From: Bacteroidales bacterium
GTDB lineage: Bacteria; Bacteroidota; Bacteroidia; Bacteroidales; ML635J-15
DNA length: 11,721 bases
Assembly: GCA_028701945.1 (NCBI GenBank)
Contig: JAQVPT010000079.1
Span: 1-11,721 of the forward strand
Direction: 5' to 3'
Of this stretch, positions 5,980-11,721 are shown in pieces. Under the pieces are notes generated by a model that was given only the letters and a program-made list of their open reading frames with translations, was not told the DNA's origin and made no database searches. Within the stretch, counting starts at the first letter, position 1, and every line of letters begins with the position of its first letter. Position numbers and translations under genes: made by a program.

Positions 5980-8124
5980 ATGAAAAGAACGGTATTATTT
6001 GTAATTAGTTTGTTGTTATTATCAACACAGCTTTGTTTTTCGCAGACTAAACAACTCACAATCGACGATGCAATTGTTGGTGTTTGGCGAGAATATTATC
6101 CAGAACGCATTAGAGAAGCACAATTTAGACCAGAGGCAAAAGTGTTTACTTATATCGAAGATACTGTTCTTATCGAAAAATCTTTAGACTTAAAAAAAGA
6201 AAAGTCTTTAACAGATATATCTAAGATAAATGCTGTTTTATTAGATGCAGGTAAAGATAAATTGCGTTATTTCCCTTCATATAAATGGGAAAACAAAGAC
6301 GTGATTAGCTTTAATAATGGTAATGATATCGTTTATTTTAATCTAAAAAAGAATAAAATTGAGAAATGTTTTACTCTGAGCGAAACTGCTGAAAATACAG
6401 ATTTATGCGATGCTAATTCAATGATTGCTTACACTATTGGGAATAATTTATCAATAATAAACTCAGAGGGGACAGTTATATCGGTTAGTTCGGAAAGGAA
6501 TAAAGATATTGTTTTTGGACAAACAGTTTCTCGAAACGAATTTGGTATCGAAAAAGGAACATTTTGGTCTCCAGAAGGAAACTATCTTGCTTTTTATCGC
6601 AAAGATGAATCTATGGTAACAGATTATCCTATTGTAAATGCAGATAAAAGAATAGCCGAACCTGCACCAGTCAAATATTGTATGGCGGGAATGAAAAGTG
6701 AAGAAGTTACTCTTGGCATATATGACATGTCAAGTGGCGAAATTACCTATATTAAAACTGGCGAACCCGTTGAACAGTTTCTAACAAATATTGCTTGGAC
6801 ACCTGATGAGAAATCTATATTGATAGCAGTTTTAAATCGTGAGCAAAACCACATGAAATTAAATAAGTATAATATTAAAACTGGTGAATTTGTAAAAACT
6901 TTATTTGAAGAAAAGCACGACAAATACGTTGAACCTTTGTATCCTGCACGCTTTTTACCTAAGGACTCTGATAAGTTTATTTGGCAAACCCGAAAAGACG
7001 GGTATTCTCATTTGTATCTTTACGATATGAGCGGGAAACAAATATCACAAATCACAAAAGGAAAATATGAAGTAATTGAAGTTTATGGATTTACTGCCGA
7101 TGGCAAAGATTTAATTATAAAAGCAAATAAAGAAACGCCAATTGATTTTGATATTTACAGAGTTAATATTGCAAGCGGAGCAATGATAAGAATATCCAAA
7201 GATTCTGGAAGCCACAATGCTGTCGTATCATCTGATGGCGAATATATAATTGATAATTTCTCAAGCTCTACTGTTCCAAATACTTACAAAATTTATAATA
7301 CTAAGGGAAAAGCTGTTTCAACTATTCTAGAGGCTGAAAATCCTTTTGCAGAATTCAAATTAGGAAATGTAGAAGTAGGAACACTAAAAGCCAACGACGG
7401 CGTAACAGATTTGTATTACCGAATAGTTTTACCTCCCGATTTTGATAAAACCAAAAAATATCCCGCAATAGTTTATGTATATGGAGGACCACATGCACAA
7501 TTAATTACAAATTCGTGGCTAAATGCTGGCGGTTGGGATTATTATATGGCACAACAAGGATATATTATGTTCACACTTGATAACAGAGGTTCTTCTAACA
7601 GAGGACTTGAGTTTGAAAACATTATTCACAGACAACTTGGAACTATTGAAGTTCAAGATCAATTGACAGGGATTGAATATTTAAAAAGCCTTGGTTATGT
7701 TGATATGGACAGAATTGGTGCTCATGGCTGGAGTTATGGCGGGTTTATGACCACAACATTAATGTGCGACCATCCTGATATTTTTACAGTCGGTGTTGCT
7801 GGTGGACCAGTTATCAATTGGGAATTATATGAGATTATGTATGGCGAACGCTATATGGATATGCCTCAAGAAAACGAAGAAGGCTATGCAAACAATAATC
7901 TATTAAACAAGGCTGAAAAACTTACAGGACGCTTAATGCTTATTCATGGTACCTCCGACCCTGTTGTAGTTTGGCAACATAGTTTGAATTTTGTACAAAA
8001 ATGCGTTGAGAAAAAAGTATTACTTGACTATTTTGTATATCCGGGACATGAGCATAATGTTCGCGGTTACGATAGGATTCATTTGATGCGAACAGTTACA
8101 AGATATTTTGAGGATCATTTGTAA
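5980..8124 (+). CDS. Dipeptidyl peptidase IV-like serine peptidase (family S9B), exported
   Basis: Prolyl-oligopeptidase-family exopeptidase that removes N-terminal dipeptides (X-Pro or X-Ala in DPP IV) from peptides. The 714 aa are typical for bacterial DPP IV. Residues 1-22 (MKRTVLFVISLLLLSTQLCF, cleavage near FSQ) form a Sec signal peptide, so it acts in the periplasm or at the surface. The N-terminal half (about 40-460) is the beta-propeller, including SRNEFGIEKGTFWSPEG and YCMAGMKSEEVTLGIYD. The C-terminal alpha/beta hydrolase starts near YVYGGPHAQ. The catalytic triad is Ser585 (GWSYGGF), Asp660 (GTSDPVV) and His692 (PGHEH). DNRGSSNRG is a family hallmark. The substrate amine-binding segment, Glu-Glu in mammalian DPP IV, reads Arg185-Asn186-Glu187, keeping one Glu, so exact specificity is not assured. 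It is monocistronic here, divergent from the dipeptidase gene and convergent with the MFS gene. Confidence 0.93.
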   Translation: MKRTVLFVISLLLLSTQLCFSQTKQLTIDDAIVGVWREYYPERIREAQFRPEAKVFTYIEDTVLIEKSLDLKKEKSLTDISKINAVLLDAGKDKLRYFPSYKWENKDVISFNNGNDIVYFNLKKNKIEKCFTLSETAENTDLCDANSMIAYTIGNNLSIINSEGTVISVSSERNKDIVFGQTVSRNEFGIEKGTFWSPEGNYLAFYRKDESMVTDYPIVNADKRIAEPAPVKYCMAGMKSEEVTLGIYDMSSGEITYIKTGEPVEQFLTNIAWTPDEKSILIAVLNREQNHMKLNKYNIKTGEFVKTLFEEKHDKYVEPLYPARFLPKDSDKFIWQTRKDGYSHLYLYDMSGKQISQITKGKYEVIEVYGFTADGKDLIIKANKETPIDFDIYRVNIASGAMIRISKDSGSHNAVVSSDGEYIIDNFSSSTVPNTYKIYNTKGKAVSTILEAENPFAEFKLGNVEVGTLKANDGVTDLYYRIVLPPDFDKTKKYPAIVYVYGGPHAQLITNSWLNAGGWDYYMAQQGYIMFTLDNRGSSNRGLEFENIIHRQLGTIEVQDQLTGIEYLKSLGYVDMDRIGAHGWSYGGFMTTTLMCDHPDIFTVGVAGGPVINWELYEIMYGERYMDMPQENEEGYANNNLLNKAEKLTGRLMLIHGTSDPVVVWQHSLNFVQKCVEKKVLLDYFVYPGHEHNVRGYDRIHLMRTVTRYFEDHL

Positions 8125-8492
8125 TTTTGATTGCATTGTTGTTCGATAAAATATTTCAATAGCTATGTAATGAGTGAATTATAACGTCCATAAGAGACTT
8201 TTCCTCTATTGGCTTTGTATTATTTTACAGATATACGACACCTAGCAATGTCTGTCCCGAGGTACGCCATAACGACAAAACCCAGATTATCAACGCCTTA
8301 GAAGTCCCGAGGGACAACATATTCTTTTTATCTAACTCAATATATCTTTTTAAAGTTTTATCGAACATCAATGAATTGATTAATAATTATATCATTATTG
8401 CCAAATTCTATCTGGCCTATACTAAAGCTCATGAAAATACGATATACAGGCACATTTATTTAGTCTTCGAGATATTAAGCACAACAAAAAAA
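8125..8492. other. 368-bp convergent intergenic region
   Basis: This lies between the stop codons of the S9 peptidase (plus) and the MFS transporter (minus). It contains an imperfect stem at about 8188-8212 (CCATAAGAG/CTCTATTGG, two internal mismatches) followed by a T-rich stretch, a possible weak terminator for the peptidase gene, and the repeat remnants at 8254-8314. A frame running 8376-8588 overlaps the antisense end of the transporter gene and shows no recognisable protein features; I do not call it a gene. Confidence 0.6.
8254..8314. repeat. Degraded GTCCCGAGG palindromic repeat pair
   Basis: GTCCCGAGGTAC (8254-8265) and GTCCCGAGGGAC (8304-8315) share their first ten bases but one; the second folds as GTCCC/GGGAC around GA. 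They are markedly more GC-rich than the surroundings. From memory, short repeats carrying GTCCC-GGGAC and 'TACAGATAT..CGCACC' segments (compare ACAGATATACGACACC at 8227-8242) are scattered through Bacteroidetes intergenic DNA; this looks like a decayed member. Confidence 0.45.
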
Positions 8493-9776
8493 TCACTTCT
8501 TACCGTCGGTAATCGATTTGTCTGTGAGCATGAGGGACACAACAAAGCCAATGACCAACAAAATTGCTCCTATCATATAGGTTCTTAATCTAATCATCTC
8601 AGGATTTTCGACATAAAGATCTCTAATAAAAGCAGCAATCTGTGGTCCAACAATACCGCCAATAGACAAAGCAGTAAGAATTACGCCATAAACAATAGGC
8701 ATTAATTTTGCGTGAAAGACATCAAGCACATACGCTGGCATTGCACCAAAACCTCCACCATAGCACAGCAGAACATAGCACACAAGAGCACCAAAAAGCA
8801 AAGGACTGGTAGTAAAGATCATAAGAATAAAAACTAAAATTTGTGATGATAGAATCAAGCGAAAAACCTGAATTCTTCCAAGCCTATCCGATAGTTCTCC
8901 CCAAAGAAAACGACCAACTCCGTTAAATAATGAGCTAATGGCGATAAGAGTAGCACCAGACACTGCAAGAGCTTCGGCACTCATTGTGGCATCTTTTAAT
9001 ATTAGTAAATCCTGTATCATTGGCGATTGCAGACCAATAAACATTATACCAACCGATATATTTAGAAAAAAGATAAACCACATACCCAAGAACTTCATAG
9101 AAAACAAACTCTGCTTAACCGTTAAGCTATCTTCAAATTTTTGGTTTACAGCACTTTTTACTGGAGGGATATAGCCTTTAGGAACAAACTCTGTTGGAGG
9201 ATTCTTCATACATAAACCAGCGGAAACCCCAACCACCATAAGCACTAAGGATATATATACAAACACCTGCACTATATTGCCATCAGTAATTTTTACAAAT
9301 ATGGGAGCAATAACCTTAGACATTATAAGGGCTCCCAACCCAAAACCCATAACAACCATTCCGGTGATAAAGCCTTTTTTGTCAGGAAACCATCTTGAGA
9401 TTGTAGCCACTGGAGTTACATAACCTAAACCCAAGCCAATTCCACCAACCACGCCAAAACCAATATAGAAAAGAGGCAAACTGCTAATAAACATAGCATA
9501 CGCACTAATAAGATAGCCTCCAGAATATAGTAATGCTCCAATTGTGGACAGTTTACGCGGTCCATATTTGGGAAGTAGTATCCCTCCGACTACGGAAGAT
9601 AAGCCAAGAAATAGAATAGATATACTAAATATCCACATGATTTGTACGTTAGTCCATCCATACTCTGCAATAATTGGCTTTTGAAAAAAACTCCAAGCAT
9701 AAACAGTACCTAATACTACATGAAGAAGAGTTCCCATAATTGCAATAAACCAACGATTTGATTTTTTTTTACACAT
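8493..9776 (-). CDS. OFA-family (oxalate/formate antiporter-like) MFS transporter
   Basis: A 427-aa, 12-helix major facilitator of the inner membrane. Helices lie roughly at 9-28, 46-66, 73-93, 100-122, 134-155, 167-187, 227-249, 265-288, 297-318, 322-343, 355-378 and 393-415, with a hydrophilic centre loop (about 190-222). Family signatures are NRWFIAIMGTLLHVVLGTVY (7-26), then AWSFFQKPI, the loop-2 motif GGILLPKYGPRK (64-75), and YVTPVATISRWFPDKKGF then TGMVVMGFG in helices 4-5. The second half repeats the loop motif as WGELSDRLGR. OFA members carry small carboxylates (oxalate, formate, pyruvate are known cases), but most are uncharacterised, so the substrate here is not assignable. The start is an ATG with a basic, hydrophilic N-terminus (MCKKKSNR), fitting the cytosolic side. 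The gene is alone on its strand, divergent from the YfcC-like carrier. No damage is seen. Confidence 0.92.
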   Translation of the reverse strand: MCKKKSNRWFIAIMGTLLHVVLGTVYAWSFFQKPIIAEYGWTNVQIMWIFSISILFLGLSSVVGGILLPKYGPRKLSTIGALLYSGGYLISAYAMFISSLPLFYIGFGVVGGIGLGLGYVTPVATISRWFPDKKGFITGMVVMGFGLGALIMSKVIAPIFVKITDGNIVQVFVYISLVLMVVGVSAGLCMKNPPTEFVPKGYIPPVKSAVNQKFEDSLTVKQSLFSMKFLGMWFIFFLNISVGIMFIGLQSPMIQDLLILKDATMSAEALAVSGATLIAISSLFNGVGRFLWGELSDRLGRIQVFRLILSSQILVFILMIFTTSPLLFGALVCYVLLCYGGGFGAMPAYVLDVFHAKLMPIVYGVILTALSIGGIVGPQIAAFIRDLYVENPEMIRLRTYMIGAILLVIGFVVSLMLTDKSITDGKK

Positions 9777-9955
9777 ATATTAAGAATTTATTTCAACAAT
9801 CATTTTCACTTTTCAATCTAGCTAAAACTTTCCTGATGTTTGTTGTATTTTGTTTCTCATTAGTGTCAAAAATAAAAAATAAGCTGGTTAAATACAATTT
9901 TTCGCATAAGTTGTTTATATCTTTTGTGATTTTACCATTTTTTAAACTCTACATG

Positions 9956-9969
9956 ATTTGATATCAAAT
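9956..9969. promoter_or_regulatory. 14-bp perfect palindrome, possible operator
   Basis: ATTTGATATCAAAT is a perfect palindrome about 180 bp upstream of the MFS start and 340 bp upstream of the YfcC-like start. It contains the half-sites TTGAT and ATCAA used by FNR/CRP-type regulators but without their 4-bp spacer, so it is not a canonical FNR box. It may be a binding site for a local regulator or a chance AT-rich palindrome. Confidence 0.25.
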
Positions 9970-10141
9970 ATTTATTGTTTGTTGTCAAAACTAAAGGATT
10001 GTCAAACAACGACAAATTATGCAGTAATCAGCGACGCCAAACCTCACGCATTGTATTTAGCGAAGTCGAACCTATCGATATAACCAATTGGAGTAATAAA
10101 CTAATCATTTTAACTTGTTCCTTTGCTAAATAATCCAAGAC

Positions 10142-10258
10142 ATGCAAAATATAGACAATTTAATGGAAACCGTAACTGATTCAACTATCAAAAACAAACA
10201 AAATCTTCTAAATTCCATAAAAGTTATTTCTAACTTGCAGACTGATTATTTATCATAA
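10142..10258 (+). CDS. Possible 38-aa small protein, unknown function
   Basis: The ATG frame encodes MQNIDNLMETVTDSTIKNKQ and continues to ...NLQTDYLS before TAA. It is hydrophilic with a plausible amphipathic helix, has no membrane segment, and has balanced codon use unlike the Phe/Lys-rich random frames nearby. It ends 49 bp before the carrier gene on the same strand. There is no clear ribosome-binding site, which is normal for this phylum. It could be a small leader or regulatory protein, or chance; I recognise no family. Confidence 0.2.
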   Translation: MQNIDNLMETVTDSTIKNKQNLLNSIKVISNLQTDYLS

Positions 10259-10307
10259 TTCTTTTATTCACCTAAGTTTTATTATTTTGCACAAAATTTA
10301 ATAATTT

Positions 10308-11721
10308 ATGTTTAGAAAAGTACCACATACGTATGTCATAGTTTTTTCGATAGTTATAATTTCGGCTATACTAACATGGATAATACCTGCGGGAGAATTC
10401 GACAGAACAATAAAAAAAATGGAAGATGGACAAGAACGCACAGTTATTGTCGAAAATTCATATCACAAAACAGAAACTGAGCCACAAACTTGGCAGGTTT
10501 TTTCTTCTATTTTTAATGGATTTGTTGCTCAAGCAAATATTATTGTTTTTATTCTTTTAATTGGTGGGGCATTTTGGATTATGAATGCGAGCAAAGCATT
10601 AGATGTAGGTATTATGTCATTTATTGCTGCAACAAAACGTCTCGAAAGACATAAATTCCTCCGAAAAATTGGAGTTGATAATATTGTTATGGTAATGATA
10701 ATGACATTATTCAGCTCATTCGGTGCTATCTTTGGAATGAGCGAAGAAACAATTGCTTTTGTAATCATTTTAGTCCCGCTTGCAATATCGATGGGATACG
10801 ATTCAATAGTAGGTGTTTCTCTTGTTTATGTTGCTGCGCATCTTGGTTTTGCAGGTGCAATTTTAAATCCATTTACAATAGGTATTGCCCAAGGTCTCTC
10901 CGACCTACCTATTTTTAGTGGCTGGGAATTTAGGATAATTTGCTGGTTAGTAATCAATGCTGCGGGATTTACATTTATCTTGTTGTATGCTCGAAAAATT
11001 AAAAGGAATCCGAAAAAAAGCCTCATGTATGATGCAGATGAATACTGGCGGAAACATACCGAAAACAATTCTGAAAAGACAGAATATTACACTCCCCTAA
11101 GTGCTTGGATTAGTTATATACTAACTCTATGCGTTTTAATTCTATTTTCAGTTTACTTTCCCGACTCTATTTTAAAAATAGGAAATGCAAGTTTCCATTT
11201 CCCAGCTTTGCCAGTGGCAACAGTAGCATTTGCTATAATTTCATTTTTCACTTTACGCAAAAGTGTCCATTTTTTTATTTTAAACTTACTAGCATTTACT
11301 ATTGTTTTCCTAATTATTGGCGTAATGGGTTACGAATGGTACGTTATGGAGATTGGAGCTTTGTTTTTCGGAATGGGTCTCGCTAGTGGTATAGCAATGA
11401 ATCAATCGGCAAATAATATTACAAAATTATTTATCGAAGGAGCAAAAGACATTTTTTCGGCAGCTTTTATTGTTGGTATCGCCGGAGGAATTATCATAAT
11501 TCTCACTGACGGGAAAATTGTTGATACAATAATGTACGGGTTATCGCAAGCTATGCAGAGCGTGGGAAAAGAAGGCTCTCTAGGTGTGATGTATTGGATT
11601 CAAACTTTTTTAAATATTATAATTCCTTCGGGTTCAGCAAAAGCTGCACTTACAATGCCTATTATGGCACCATTCTCCGACCTGATTGGTATTGCACGGC
11701 AAACAACAGTTTTGGCATTCC
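10308..11721 (+). CDS. YfcC/DcuC-like membrane carrier (3' end outside window)
   Basis: The frame stays open from the ATG to the window edge (471 codons), so only a short C-terminus is missing if the protein has the usual length of about 500 aa. The start MFRKVPHTYVIVFSIVIISA followed by WIIPAGEFDR (24-33) is the hallmark N-terminus of the YfcC family (DcuC/ArsB-NhaD-like carriers, 'C4-dicarboxylate anaerobic carrier' Pfam group). Many hydrophobic helices follow, with the conserved EETIAFVIILVPLAISMGYD, the loop HLGFAGAILNPFTIGIAQ, and PSGSAKAALTMPIMAP (from about 440), typical of re-entrant substrate-binding loops. A long hydrophilic loop lies near residues 225-265. Members are proposed to move dicarboxylates, amino acids or peptides by ion coupling; the substrate cannot be assigned. 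Its position beside an OFA transporter and peptide- and D-amino-acid enzymes fits an amino-acid or organic-acid role, which is inference. Confidence 0.9.
   Translation, partial: MFRKVPHTYVIVFSIVIISAILTWIIPAGEFDRTIKKMEDGQERTVIVENSYHKTETEPQTWQVFSSIFNGFVAQANIIVFILLIGGAFWIMNASKALDVGIMSFIAATKRLERHKFLRKIGVDNIVMVMIMTLFSSFGAIFGMSEETIAFVIILVPLAISMGYDSIVGVSLVYVAAHLGFAGAILNPFTIGIAQGLSDLPIFSGWEFRIICWLVINAAGFTFILLYARKIKRNPKKSLMYDADEYWRKHTENNSEKTEYYTPLSAWISYILTLCVLILFSVYFPDSILKIGNASFHFPALPVATVAFAIISFFTLRKSVHFFILNLLAFTIVFLIIGVMGYEWYVMEIGALFFGMGLASGIAMNQSANNITKLFIEGAKDIFSAAFIVGIAGGIIIILTDGKIVDTIMYGLSQAMQSVGKEGSLGVMYWIQTFLNIIIPSGSAKAALTMPIMAPFSDLIGIARQTTVLAF

Larger units (their letters stand above)
9777..10307. 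other. 531-bp divergent intergenic region between two transporters
   Basis: This should hold the promoters of both the MFS gene (minus) and the YfcC-like gene (plus), but I found no full TAnnTTTG/TTTG promoter pair on either strand. TATTTTG at 10283-10289, about 19 bp before the plus-strand ATG, is one base short of the -7 consensus. Other contents are the 14-bp palindrome at 9956-9969, the 7-bp arms TTGTTTG (9975-9981) and CAAACAA (10003-10009), and a possible 38-codon ORF. A frame at 9758-9961 is mostly Phe/Lys/Leu from AT-rich sequence and overlaps the transporter start antisense; not called. Confidence 0.6.

Overview
The window is AT-rich, and its genes read like a Bacteroidota (Bacteroidetes) chromosome, probably order Bacteroidales. 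The support is the AT-rich codon use, the near absence of Shine-Dalgarno sequences, TAnnTTTG-type promoter matches, an S9B dipeptidyl peptidase with a Sec signal, and short GC-rich palindromic intergenic repeats of a kind I associate with that phylum. This placement is inference; the window contains no rRNA or marker gene that proves it.

Layout. (1) Positions 1-1690, plus strand: the 3' end of an M20 amidohydrolase directly abuts a stand-alone alanine-racemase-type PLP enzyme, probably one transcription unit for amino-acid derivatives. (2) Positions 1691-2884: a 1.2-kb gene-poor gap between convergent genes. It holds a 20-bp inverted-repeat pair 524 bp apart, a 24-bp palindrome, a 213-bp element with 17-bp terminal inverted repeats and a chain of internal hairpins, and a (TG)11 microsatellite. 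(3) Positions 2885-5920, minus strand: a tightly overlapping three-gene unit read as D-Ala-D-Ala dipeptidase (VanX/DdpX type), aroB, aroA. It links D-Ala-D-Ala cleavage with two shikimate-pathway steps. (4) Positions 5980-8124, plus strand: a secreted dipeptidyl peptidase IV-like serine peptidase, divergent from the dipeptidase across 59 bp. (5) Positions 8125-8492: a convergent gap with degraded palindromic repeats. (6) Positions 8493-9776, minus strand: an OFA-family (oxalate/formate antiporter-like) MFS transporter. (7) Positions 9777-10307: a 531-bp divergent gap with a 14-bp palindrome and a possible 38-codon ORF. (8) From 10308 to the window end, plus strand: a YfcC/DcuC-like membrane carrier, cut by the window edge.

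Taken together, the genes suggest a peptide- and amino-acid-using bacterium: exported dipeptide release, D-Ala-D-Ala hydrolysis, amide hydrolysis, amino-acid racemisation and two organic-anion or amino-acid type carriers, with aromatic biosynthesis alongside. I found no clear previously undescribed multi-gene system. The most unusual part is the structured, repeat-rich non-coding stretch at 1.9-2.9 kb, especially the 213-bp element. All complete genes look intact, with catalytic motifs present and no frameshifts seen.
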